Shown piece after piece: positions 26,503-34,102 of a DNA stretch of 64,000 nucleotides. Origin of the DNA: Photobacterium marinum (GTDB lineage Bacteria > Pseudomonadota > Gammaproteobacteria > Enterobacterales > Vibrionaceae); contig NZ_AMZO01000006.1 of NCBI RefSeq assembly GCF_000331515.1, positions 434,001-498,000 on the forward strand, read 5' to 3'. The notes below the pieces were generated by a model. It ran no database searches. It worked only from the letters and a program-made list of their open reading frames with translations, and was not told the origin of the DNA. The position numbers and the translations under genes were made by a program. The number at the start of each line of letters is the position of its first letter. Positions within the stretch are counted from its first letter, which is position 1.

Positions 26503-27729
26503 ATGAGTTTAGAGAACGCCGCGGAACATAAACACGCTTGGCAAAACACTATGCCACATGAGCAATTCGAATTTATGAAGAGAGTACTTGCATCACCTTC
26601 ACCAATTGGTTTTGAAGCTGCAATGAGCTATGGCGTGATCAAACCTGAATTTGAATCTTTTATGCCTTCCGATTGGGGGATCCATCAATTCAAAGGAAAT
26701 GCGGGTCTGGTTTTCGATTCTCATCCTGGTCGTGACGACCTGGTTAGTGTGATGATTGTTGGCCACGCTGACAAAATTCGCATGCAGGTGCGTAAAATAG
26801 ATGACGATGGCAAAGTGTGGATTAACACGGATTCTTTCCTGCCTACAACGTTAATTGGCCATGAAGTTAAAGTCTTTTGCCAGCACCCTGATGAGGCCGG
26901 TAAATTCAAAATGATTGAAGGGTGCACTGTTGAGGCTTTAGGCGCAATTCACTTCTCCACGCCTGCTCAGCGCAGTGGTGAACAGGGTATTAAGCCAGAA
27001 TCTATTTATCTTGAGCTGCATACACATGGCAATGATCGTAAAGCACAAGTTGAAGCTTTAGGACTACGAGCAGGTGACCCGATTCTCCTTGACCGCCCAA
27101 TTAAGCATGGTGTTTCTCCAGATACTTTTTATGGTGCGTATTTAGATAATGGTCTGGGTTGTTTCTCTGTCACAGAGATTGCTCGTCTAGTGGCAAATGA
27201 AAGCCTTGAGAACGTTCGTGTTCTTTATACCATTGCAACTCATGAAGAAATTGGCAGATTTGGTTCTACCCAGTTAGTGGGTGAGCTTAAGCCAGACGTA
27301 TTAATTGCAACTGATGTAAACCACGACTACGAAGCAGCGCCTGGAATTGGTAACCGTAAAATGAACCCTCTTAAGATGGGTGACGGTTTTACCATTGGTC
27401 GTGGCTCTGTTACCTCAGAATATTTGGTTCAATCTTTAGAGAACGTCTGCCGAGAGCAAGACATTCCTTATCAGTTAGATTTCTCCGGTCGTGACATGGG
27501 CACAGACGGTATGGCGGCTGCGTTAGCCGGTGTTGATAGTGCTGCAATCACCATTGGTTACCCAATTCGTAACATGCACACATCATCAGAGTCTGCACAC
27601 ACAGGTGATCTGTTGGGCTCTATTCATGCTCTCGCCGGATTATTACGTCATTTTAATGCGCTGAATGATGGCAAAGGCATAACGCGTGATGACCTGAAAA
27701 ATAGTCATATCCGCCTAGATCACATCTAA
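26503..27729 (+). CDS. M42/M20-type metallo-aminopeptidase
   Basis: The 408-residue protein is a dinuclear-metal exopeptidase of the M42 (glutamyl/deblocking aminopeptidase, TET) type. Metal and catalytic residues can be followed: IVGHADKI (His), YGAYLDNGLGC (bridging Asp), ATHEEIGRFGS (catalytic Glu and metal Glu), IATDVNHDY (Asp) and RNMHTSSESAHTGD (final His). An insertion after the first His corresponds to the small domain that drives dodecamer assembly in this family. It should trim N-terminal residues from peptides in the cytoplasm. Substrate preference is not readable. It is a single-gene unit with a terminator. Confidence 0.88.
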   Translation: MSLENAAEHKHAWQNTMPHEQFEFMKRVLASPSPIGFEAAMSYGVIKPEFESFMPSDWGIHQFKGNAGLVFDSHPGRDDLVSVMIVGHADKIRMQVRKIDDDGKVWINTDSFLPTTLIGHEVKVFCQHPDEAGKFKMIEGCTVEALGAIHFSTPAQRSGEQGIKPESIYLELHTHGNDRKAQVEALGLRAGDPILLDRPIKHGVSPDTFYGAYLDNGLGCFSVTEIARLVANESLENVRVLYTIATHEEIGRFGSTQLVGELKPDVLIATDVNHDYEAAPGIGNRKMNPLKMGDGFTIGRGSVTSEYLVQSLENVCREQDIPYQLDFSGRDMGTDGMAAALAGVDSAAITIGYPIRNMHTSSESAHTGDLLGSIHALAGLLRHFNALNDGKGITRDDLKNSHIRLDHI

Positions 27730-27755
27730 TTTGCCACTACTTATAATATACCTGC

Positions 27756-27787
27756 CAGAGGCGCGATAATGTGCCTCTGATTGTTTC
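27756..27787 (+). terminator. Terminator after the aminopeptidase gene
   Basis: CAGAGGC pairs with GCCTCTG around a 10-base loop and is followed by ATTGTTTCTT. Confidence 0.7.
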
Positions 27788-28068
27788 TTGCTTCTCCCGG
27801 ACGTCACTCTGGATGTCAAAAAGCGAGAATATTTGAGTACTCATTAGCACGGGTTAAGCGACAGGCTTTAGGGTAAGCTTCGAGTGCTGAGCGATACCTC
27901 AATCGACTCATCTTGGATAGTTTTATCTTCATGGCGTGGAAGATGCTCTTAACATAAGTGTTGTCTCAACGAGAAGGCTTTTGTTTTGGAGCTAAGATCC
28001 TGATTTACCGCTGTGTTAGGTATAATATAGCCATTATCAATAGTGGTATAACTTTTACTGAATGATAT

Positions 28069-29439
28069 ATGGAAGAGCATAGTAACCCCCTCAAACTCAC
28101 TGAATTTACCGACTCCATCCTTGAGAGCATCTCGGATGGTGTGTTTACGGTAGACAACCAGTGGCGGATCAGCTTTTTTAATCGGGCTGCAGAAGGTATT
28201 ACCGGGATCCCAAGGAATGAAGCTTTGGGAAAACGTTGCTCTGAGGTGTTTAAGTCCAGTATGTGTGAGGCCGACTGCGCCTTACGACAGACGCTCAACA
28301 ATACCACTCCGATAATCAATAAATCCTGCTATATCATCAATGCTGAAGGTGAGCGCATTCCGGTCTCTGTATCAACGGCAGTTCTTAAAAATAGTGAAGG
28401 CCAGGTTATCGGTGGCGCAGAGACGTTTCGCGATCTAAGTGAGGTGGAGGCGCTGAGGAATGCGCTTAAGGGGCGCTCCCAAGTAGGGGGCTTTGTCAGT
28501 CACAGCCCACTTATGCGCAACCTGTTTGAGCTGCTGCCGGCGGTGTCTGCAAGCAGCAGCAATGTTCTGATCCAAGGGGAGACCGGTACCGGAAAGGAGC
28601 TATTGGCTCGCGCCGTACATGATATGGGACCTCGCGCAGATAAACCTTTTATCGCCATTAACTGCGGTGCACTGCCAGATAACCTGCTTGAATCTGAGCT
28701 ATTTGGCTATAAAAAGGGGGCCTTCACCGGGGCAACCCAGGACAAGCCGGGCCGCTTTGCCCTGGCCGAGGGCGGAACCTTGTTTCTTGATGAGATCGGT
28801 GAGATCAGCCCAGCCCTTCAGGTGCGCCTACTGCGTGTTCTTCAGGAACACAGCTATGAGCCGCTAGGCGCGGTTAAGTCGGAACAGAGTGATGTGCGGA
28901 TCATTGCAGCCACTCACAAAGATCTGGCTGCAATGGTTGCTAACGGCGAATTCAGGCAGGATTTGTACTACCGAATCCATGTGGTGGACTTGAAACTTCC
29001 ACCACTTCGAAGCCGTAAGGAAGATATCCCGCTGCTGGTTGATCAGTTTGTACGCAACTTTAACCGCCTGCAGAACCGTGAGGTGTCTGGCGTTTCCCCT
29101 GAAGCCATTTCATTTTTGCTTGATCATGACTGGCCAGGAAACGTGCGTGAACTGGAAAACGTTATTGAAAGAGCCTTTGTGCTCTGCCCTAATGGGCAGA
29201 TTGGCCCGGGCTATCTGCCGTCTGAGCTGGGCGCAAAAGCGATGCCGAAAGACCAGCCAGAAGCTATCGGCTCTGCGCGTCAGCTGGCAGAAAAGCAGTC
29301 GATACAAGAGTCACTAAAGCGTAATAGGTTCAACCGGGCTGCAACGGCTCGTGAGTTGGGTATCCACAAAACCACCCTTTATCGCAAGATGAAGTCCCTA
29401 CAGATCCCTTTTCCTAAGCAGAATGGTCGCAACCGATAG
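28069..29439 (+). CDS. Sigma54-dependent activator with N-terminal PAS domain
   Basis: The 456-residue protein has a PAS domain (about 10-125), a AAA+ domain (about 140-380) and a Fis-type helix-turn-helix (about 410-450). The AAA+ part has Walker A GETGTGKE, the sigma54-contact loop GAFTGA, Walker B GGTLFLDEIGE and an Arg finger region. The PAS domain carries three Cys (C57, C66, C70) in a C-x8-C-x3-C pattern, which could hold a cluster or act as a redox switch. It lies directly upstream of the ORP-like operon, with two inverted repeats and a sigma54 promoter in the gap, so it is the likely activator of that operon, as the regulator DVU2106 is in Desulfovibrio. One operator overlaps its own stop codon. 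Confidence 0.92.
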   Translation: MEEHSNPLKLTEFTDSILESISDGVFTVDNQWRISFFNRAAEGITGIPRNEALGKRCSEVFKSSMCEADCALRQTLNNTTPIINKSCYIINAEGERIPVSVSTAVLKNSEGQVIGGAETFRDLSEVEALRNALKGRSQVGGFVSHSPLMRNLFELLPAVSASSSNVLIQGETGTGKELLARAVHDMGPRADKPFIAINCGALPDNLLESELFGYKKGAFTGATQDKPGRFALAEGGTLFLDEIGEISPALQVRLLRVLQEHSYEPLGAVKSEQSDVRIIAATHKDLAAMVANGEFRQDLYYRIHVVDLKLPPLRSRKEDIPLLVDQFVRNFNRLQNREVSGVSPEAISFLLDHDWPGNVRELENVIERAFVLCPNGQIGPGYLPSELGAKAMPKDQPEAIGSARQLAEKQSIQESLKRNRFNRAATARELGIHKTTLYRKMKSLQIPFPKQNGRNR

Positions 29440-29463
29440 TTGCAATGGTTTCATGGCTGCAAC
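29439..29463. promoter_or_regulatory. Upstream activator site 1 of the ORP-like operon
   Basis: GTTGCA (29439-29444) and TGCAAC (29458-29463) form an inverted repeat with related inner bases (ATGG, ATGGC). It shares its GTTGCA/TGCA arms with the second site 37 bases downstream and overlaps the stop codon of the activator gene. Likely bound by that activator. Confidence 0.55.
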
Positions 29464-29476
29464 CACCTGAGTCCAT

Positions 29477-29500
29477 AATGGTTGCACAAATGCAGCCATT
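29477..29500. promoter_or_regulatory. Upstream activator site 2 of the ORP-like operon
   Basis: AATGGTTGCA and TGCAGCCATT form a ten-base inverted repeat with one mismatch around CAAA. Its centre lies about 120 bases before the expected transcription start, the usual distance for a sigma54 enhancer. Confidence 0.65.
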
Positions 29501-29582
29501 GTAATTTCCCTACATTCCTTTTCTTTTATTTATCCCCTTTAAAAACATGTATATACAAGGATGTTGGCTCGATTTCAAAAAC

Positions 29583-29598
29583 TGGAATGCCAATTGCT
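29583..29598 (+). promoter_or_regulatory. Sigma54 (-24/-12) promoter of the ORP-like operon
   Basis: TGGAATGCCAATTGCT fits the consensus TGGCACG-N4-TTGCW, with GG and GC exactly ten bases apart. The start codon of the first operon gene is 32 bases downstream, with GGAG between, leaving room for a short leader. Confidence 0.8.
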
Positions 29599-29629
29599 AT
29601 ATCTAAGATATCAACGATGGAGCCTTTGT

Positions 29630-30052
29630 ATGAAAGCAGCATTTACAACCTGGAACGACCGGATATCTCCGGTGTTTGATGTCGCGGGACAGATTTTGCT
29701 CGTTGAGTCAGACAGCAAGGGGGCTGTGCATAAGGAAAACCTCGCCTTACCAGTCGGTTGTGTCATGGATAAGCTGACTTTTCTTGATAATCAAAAAGTC
29801 GAATTGTTGGTCTGTGGTGCCATCTCTCACTCGCTGCAGTGCGCCGTAGAAGCGCGAGGTATCAAGGTATATCCGTTTTGTGCTGGGGAGACCAGCAAGC
29901 TAATAGACGCTTGGATGAACGGCGGCCTGGATAAGGCATCGTTTTCCATGCCCGGCTGCTGCAAAAGACGCCGCCGTATGGGCGCAGGAAATAGCTGCAA
30001 GCGTAACGATCTTCCGCGTGGAAGATTTAATCAGAGAAACAGGAGGCAATGA
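29630..30052 (+). CDS. NifX-type (NifB/DIMC) protein with Cys/Arg-rich tail
   Basis: The ATG at 29630 with GGAG upstream gives MKAAFTTWNDRISPVFDVAG, the typical start of NifX-like dinitrogenase iron-molybdenum cofactor proteins. Residues 1-105 form the RNase H-like fold that binds metal-cofactor precursors. The tail from about 108 is unusual: MPGCCKRRRRMGAG then further Cys, Arg, Gly and Asn. The first residues MPGC repeat the N-terminus of the following miniprotein. The stop overlaps the next start (ATGATG). In this setting a role in handling a Mo/Cu or Fe-S cofactor is inferred; no nitrogenase gene is present. Confidence 0.85.
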   Translation: MKAAFTTWNDRISPVFDVAGQILLVESDSKGAVHKENLALPVGCVMDKLTFLDNQKVELLVCGAISHSLQCAVEARGIKVYPFCAGETSKLIDAWMNGGLDKASFSMPGCCKRRRRMGAGNSCKRNDLPRGRFNQRNRRQ

Positions 30053-30252
30053 TGCCTGGATGTGATGGAACCGGCCCAATGGGTAACGAAATGAAAAAAG
30101 GTCGCGGTAAAAACGCTGGAAAAGGTCGTAATGCAGGAGCAGGGGGAGGCTGCGCTTGTGGCCAGCGTCAGGATTCCTGCGCCAGACGTGGTTTTGGCAG
30201 GGGGCGCCGGGGTATGGGGGTTGACCGTACTCAGCTAAGCCAAAGCGAATAA
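30052..30252 (+). CDS. DUF5320-type glycine/arginine/cysteine-rich miniprotein
   Basis: The start at 30052 is chosen because AGGAGG lies five bases upstream and the N-terminus MPGCDGTGPMGNEMKKGRG is the hallmark of DUF5320 proteins (MPRGDGTGPxG type); an ATG three bases earlier is also in frame. The 66 residues are rich in Gly, Arg and Lys with Cys at CACGQ and SCARR. Such miniproteins occur next to NifX-like and MinD-like genes in anaerobes. The function is unknown; the Cys and GR-rich composition suggests a metal or nucleic-acid contact. Confidence 0.82.
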   Translation: MPGCDGTGPMGNEMKKGRGKNAGKGRNAGAGGGCACGQRQDSCARRGFGRGRRGMGVDRTQLSQSE

Positions 30253-30303
30253 GTAGTAACGGTGTCGGCGGTATCCGCCGACACCAGCATAAGGATAAAT
30301 AAA

Positions 30304-30666
30304 ATGAAAATTGCACTGACAACTTCCTCACAGACACTGGATGGTGAGCTGGATAAACGCTTTGGCCGTGCTCCTGGTTTTCTTATCTACGATACCGAGC
30401 GCAATATTTGTGAGTTTGTAGATAACAAGCAGAATCTGAACGCTGCTCAGGGCGCCGGTATTCAGGCTGCACAAAATATTATCGCCACTGGGGCAGAGTG
30501 TTTAATCACCGGCAACTGCGGTCCTAAAGCTTTTAAGGTGCTGCAGAGCGCTGGAGTTAAAATCTTTAGCTGCGATATGGATTCACTAAAAGCGTGTGTT
30601 GAGCAGTTTATTTCTGGCGGGCTTACCGAGATCAGCGACGCGACTGTTGAGTCACACTGGAGCTAA
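30304..30666 (+). CDS. NifX-type (DIMC) metal-cofactor-binding protein
   Basis: The ATG at 30304 with AAGGAT upstream gives a 120-residue protein that is one complete NifX/NifB-C-terminal domain: MKIALTTSSQTLDGELDKRFGRAPGFLIYD, then the central GAGIQAAQ, then LITGNCGPKAFKVL and a C-terminal VEQFISGGL helix. The NCGPKA loop is usual for the family. It is the second of three paralogues in the operon. Single-domain DIMC proteins bind Fe-S, Fe-Mo precursors or, in ORP, a Mo-Cu sulfide cluster. Two bases separate it from the DUF89 gene. Confidence 0.9.
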   Translation: MKIALTTSSQTLDGELDKRFGRAPGFLIYDTERNICEFVDNKQNLNAAQGAGIQAAQNIIATGAECLITGNCGPKAFKVLQSAGVKIFSCDMDSLKACVEQFISGGLTEISDATVESHWS

Positions 30667-30668
30667 GG

Positions 30669-31556
30669 ATGAGAAGTAGTCTCGAATGTATTCCCTGCTT
30701 TATGCGCCAGGCTTTAGAGGCCGGGCGCAGGATCAGTGATGATGAGCAGCTGATCGGCAATGCTCTGCGTCGTATCTCACGGCAGATAGCAGACTTTGAC
30801 CTCAGCCTCTCTCCACCTGAAATGGGGCAGCGAATTCACCGCATCTTGCGCCAAGAAGTGGGTTGCGATGACCCCTATTTAGAGATTAAGCAACAATCAA
30901 CCCAAGTGGCGCTGTCACTGGTTCCTCGCGTAACCAAGCAGTTGCAAGCATCTGAGGATCCGTTTGAGCTGGCGCTACGTTTTGCGATTGCCGGAAATAT
31001 CCTGGATTTTGCCTTGTTGTCGGTCTGGGATGATGAGCGAATTAACGACTCGTTTGAAAAGGCCAACAGTCATCCCATCGACACTAAGATGGTTAACCAG
31101 TTAAAGCAGAAGCTGCAGCAGGCAGGTAATGTGCTGATACTGGCAGATAACGCCGGTGAGACCGTATTAGATCGCTTTTTGATTGAGCAGTTGCCAAAGC
31201 ACCTTAAGGTAACCTATGTCGTTAAGGGCTCTCCAGTCATCAATGATGCCGTCGAGGCCGATGCTATCGAAGCGGGGATAGACCAATTTGCAAGCATTAT
31301 TGATAACGGCACCGATGGGCCGGGGACCATACTGCACCACTGCTCGGACTCATTCAAAGCCGCTTTTGACGCGGCCGATATAATTATTGCTAAGGGACAA
31401 GCTAACTTTGAAACCCTAAATACCGTCGATAGAGAGGTGTTCCTGCTTACTCAGATCAAGTGCGGGGTGATTGCCGACGCCTACAACTACCAGGTGGGTG
31501 ACTGGATAGTTACCAGCACAACAGAGCTGGCTAAAAGCGCGGGAAGAGGGGTATGA
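30669..31556 (+). CDS. DUF89 / ARMT1-like metal-dependent protein (AF1104 type)
   Basis: The 295-residue protein has the N-terminal ECIPCFMRQALEAGRR with a CxxC pair, then LILADNAGETVLDRF (the DNAGE motif that binds the divalent metal), VKGSPVINDA and IIAKGQANFETL, the usual DUF89 signature order. DUF89 proteins are metal-dependent phosphatases thought to clear damaged phosphometabolites. The CxxC-bearing subtype is found with MinD/NifX clusters in anaerobes, including the ORP locus. Its stop overlaps the next start by four bases (ATGA), so the two are translationally coupled. Confidence 0.88.
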   Translation: MRSSLECIPCFMRQALEAGRRISDDEQLIGNALRRISRQIADFDLSLSPPEMGQRIHRILRQEVGCDDPYLEIKQQSTQVALSLVPRVTKQLQASEDPFELALRFAIAGNILDFALLSVWDDERINDSFEKANSHPIDTKMVNQLKQKLQQAGNVLILADNAGETVLDRFLIEQLPKHLKVTYVVKGSPVINDAVEADAIEAGIDQFASIIDNGTDGPGTILHHCSDSFKAAFDAADIIIAKGQANFETLNTVDREVFLLTQIKCGVIADAYNYQVGDWIVTSTTELAKSAGRGV

Positions 31557-32398
31557 AGATAGCGATTGCCTCCGGTAAAGGAGGAACAGGGAAAACCACT
31601 GTGTCTGTAGCCCTGGCACTCGCAGCAGAGCAGACTGTGCACTACCTCGATTGCGATGTTGAGGAGCCCAACGGAAAGCTATTTCTTGCCCCGGAGATTG
31701 ATTCAGCTGAAACGGTTTCGGTGGCGGTCCCTATGGTACATCGTGATCTCTGCAGCGGCTGTGGCGATTGCGCTGAGATCTGTCAGTTCAATGCCATCAT
31801 CACCCAGGGTGAATATGCGATTGTCTTCCCTGAGCTGTGCCATAGCTGTGGCGGGTGTACTCGACTCTGCACTGATGAGGCACTCACCGAGGTGATGCAC
31901 CCTGTCGGCACCTTGAGACAAGGTAAGAGCGGCCGGGTTCGCTTTACTGAGGGGATGATGGATGTGGGGATTGCGATGGCCACCCCGGTTATCCGAGCTG
32001 TCAAACAGAAGCTCTCTCCTGATGAGCTATCAATTATCGATTCGCCGCCGGGCACTTCATGCTCGATGGTCACTACGGTTCGTGATGCCGACTTTGTCCT
32101 GTTGGTCACCGAGCCAACCCCTTTTGGTCTCCACGACCTGAGAATAGCGGTTGAGACCGTCCGTGAACTGCAGCGGCCCTTTGCCGTGGTTATAAATCGG
32201 TTTGATCAATTGGATAACTGTGTCGATGCCTACTGCGACGAGCAAGGTATTGAGGTGATGCTGCGCATTCCGGAAAGTCGCGAGGTGGCTAAGGCGTACT
32301 CTCGCGGAGAGGCTTTGCTCTCAGCGATTCCCGGGCTTAAACCTGAACTGCAACAACTGCTGTTAGCAATTGAGTCAATGGTAGGCGAAGCACAATGA
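31553..32398 (+). CDS. MinD/Mrp-type P-loop ATPase with 2x[4Fe-4S] ferredoxin insertion (first copy)
   Basis: The 281-residue protein has the deviant Walker A SGKGGTGKTT at 8-17 and switch region YLDCDVEEPN. A ferredoxin insertion holds two CxxCxxCxxxC motifs (C67, C70, C73, C77 and C96, C99, C102, C106). Then follow IIDSPPGTSCSM and LLVTEPTPFGLHDL. This is the layout of the MinD-like proteins of the ORP operons. They probably use ATP to load or move a metal-sulfur cluster on the NifX-type partners. Both ends overlap neighbouring genes by four bases. Confidence 0.92.
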   Translation: MKIAIASGKGGTGKTTVSVALALAAEQTVHYLDCDVEEPNGKLFLAPEIDSAETVSVAVPMVHRDLCSGCGDCAEICQFNAIITQGEYAIVFPELCHSCGGCTRLCTDEALTEVMHPVGTLRQGKSGRVRFTEGMMDVGIAMATPVIRAVKQKLSPDELSIIDSPPGTSCSMVTTVRDADFVLLVTEPTPFGLHDLRIAVETVRELQRPFAVVINRFDQLDNCVDAYCDEQGIEVMLRIPESREVAKAYSRGEALLSAIPGLKPELQQLLLAIESMVGEAQ

Positions 32399-33273
32399 AA
32401 GAGATTGTCATTCTTAGCGGTAAGGGGGGGACAGGCAAAACCAGCCTGACGGCCTCCTTTGCTGCACTGTCACAGCAGGCGGTACTGGCCGACTGCGATG
32501 TGGATGCTGCAGATCTGCATCTGGTATTAAACCCGGAGATACAGCAGAAACACACTTTCTACAGCGGTAATGAGGCCTCTATCCGCAGTGATGAGTGCTC
32601 CTCCTGCAATATGTGCAAAGAGTATTGTCGGTTTGACGCGGTTATCTACGATAAAGAAAACGACAGCTATAGCATCGACCAGACAGCCTGTGAAGGGTGT
32701 GGTGTTTGTGTTTATTTCTGCCCAGATAACTGTATCGACTTTCCTGAGCGGGAGTGTGGTGAGTGGTATCGCTCGGATACCCGCTTTGGCCCTATGGTTC
32801 ACGCCCATTTGGGTATCGCTGCCGAAAACTCCGGAAAGCTGGTCAGTTTGGTAAGGAGTGAGGCCCGAAAAGTGGCAACAGAGCAAGGTGCCCAACTGCT
32901 TTTGGTTGATGGTCCTCCGGGTATCGGCTGCCCGGTTATCGCTTCGATCACAGGTGCGGACCATCTGGTGTTGGTAACCGAGCCCACTCAGTCCGGCATG
33001 CATGATATTGAGCGGGTTCTGAGATTGGCCAGACACTTTGGTCTGCCTACTTCTCTGTGCGTTAACAAGTGGGATATCAACCCCAATATGACCGAGCAGA
33101 TCGAGGCGCTTGGTGAAGAACTCGGCGCTTATCTTCTTGGTCGTATCGACTACGACAAGCTGGTTACCCAGGCTCAAGTCGCTGGAAAGAGCGTGGAAGA
33201 GATGGGTGAAAGCCAGATTGGATACCAGATCCGCGCGATTTGGGAAAAAGTTCTACAGATAACCTGTAAATAA
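32395..33273 (+). CDS. MinD/Mrp-type P-loop ATPase with 2x[4Fe-4S] ferredoxin insertion (second copy)
   Basis: The 292-residue paralogue of the preceding gene has Walker A SGKGGTGKTS, ADCDVDAAD, two ferredoxin motifs (C68, C71, C74, C78 and C99, C102, C105, C109), LLLVDGPPGIGCPV and LVTEPTQSGMHDIER. The catalytic regions are complete. The two copies differ in their metal-facing loop (SCSM against GCPV), so a heterodimer with distinct roles is plausible, as proposed for the ORP complex. It is coupled to the upstream gene by ATGA overlap and lies 11 bases before the third NifX-type gene. Confidence 0.92.
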   Translation: MKEIVILSGKGGTGKTSLTASFAALSQQAVLADCDVDAADLHLVLNPEIQQKHTFYSGNEASIRSDECSSCNMCKEYCRFDAVIYDKENDSYSIDQTACEGCGVCVYFCPDNCIDFPERECGEWYRSDTRFGPMVHAHLGIAAENSGKLVSLVRSEARKVATEQGAQLLLVDGPPGIGCPVIASITGADHLVLVTEPTQSGMHDIERVLRLARHFGLPTSLCVNKWDINPNMTEQIEALGEELGAYLLGRIDYDKLVTQAQVAGKSVEEMGESQIGYQIRAIWEKVLQITCK

Positions 33274-33284
33274 AAGGAAAACAG

Positions 33285-33623
33285 ATGAAAATTGCAATAC
33301 CGGTCGCTAACGGCCTGCTTAACCTACACTTCGGCCACTGTAAAAGCTTCGCGATTATGAACGTGGATCAACAAGCCAAGAAGATCACCGGCCGAAATGA
33401 CATCGATGCGCCGCCGCACGAGCCGGGCTTGCTGCCTCGCTGGCTTGGCGAGAGAGAGGTTAATCTGGTGATTTCTGGCGGAATGGGACAGAAAGCTAAG
33501 CAGCTGTTTGGCCAGCAGGCTATCGAGGTGATTGTCGGTGCGCCAGCTGAAACGCCTGAGTCTCTGGTTAACGCCTATCTGGACGGAACGCTAGTATCTG
33601 GCGTGAATGCCTGTGATCACTAA
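33285..33623 (+). CDS. NifX-type (ORP-like) metal-cofactor protein ending in CDH
   Basis: The 112-residue single domain reads MKIAIPVANGLLNLHFGHCK at its start, HEPGLLPRWLGEREVN in the middle, then VISGGMGQKAKQLF, and ends GVNACDH. The HFGHC, PPHEPGLLPRWL and terminal CDH elements are characteristic of the NifX-like subgroup found with MinD-ferredoxin ATPases in anaerobes; the His and Cys are candidate metal ligands. It has an AAGGAAAAC ribosome binding site and is the last intact gene of the operon. The nearest described relative by context is ORP of Desulfovibrio, which holds a Mo-Cu sulfide cluster. Confidence 0.9.
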   Translation: MKIAIPVANGLLNLHFGHCKSFAIMNVDQQAKKITGRNDIDAPPHEPGLLPRWLGEREVNLVISGGMGQKAKQLFGQQAIEVIVGAPAETPESLVNAYLDGTLVSGVNACDH

Positions 33624-33656
33624 CTAGGGTTTGTTGACGTTTTAAAGGGCCTGGCT

Positions 33657-34100
33657 GTGGTACAGCATCTTACATTTCGAATCTTTGTTGATAACACCGA
33701 TGACAATAACATCCTGTTCTCTAATGCCAGGGCGATGGGATGCGATCTTACCTGGGGCGATTATCTAGTGCTCACTCATGGGCACTATGGCCATCCAGGC
33801 AATATCAGCTGACTTTTGCTACTCAGGCCAGATCAGAACACTGCAGCATATATGTCGGGTAAGCGGTGAATCCAGAATCGCCGGTATTATTATTGGCGTG
33901 CTGCATCTAAACGGGTCTCTAAGCAGCGTATGCAGGCAACGATTGCTGCGCTGATTGACCTAAACCCCAGGTTTATTATTCCTGTGCCACTGCACGGAAG
34001 ACGAGGCATCTAAACAGCTAAAGATGGCTCTGTCGGATAAGGTAGCGAAGGCGGCAGTGGTCGGATCATTTGAGCAGTTTAAGCTCGGGAGTATCAGATT
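33657..34100 (+). pseudogene. Decayed metallo-beta-lactamase-fold hydrolase
   Basis: The first 51 codons (GTG at 33657 to TGA at 33810) read FVDNTDDNNILFSNARAMG then DYLVLTHGHYGHPG, the N-terminus of an MBL-fold hydrolase of the type related to methanopterin-precursor synthase. The metal motif HxHxDH has become HGHYGH, so a metal-binding Asp is lost. After the stop, pieces in other frames match the family's C-terminal half: RIAGIIIGVLHLNGS, then MQATIAALIDLNPRFIIPV, then (after a one-base insertion near 33985) CTEDEASKQLKMALS. The middle of the gene is missing. It follows the ORP-like operon and was probably its last member. Confidence 0.75.
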
Positions 34101-34102
34101 AA

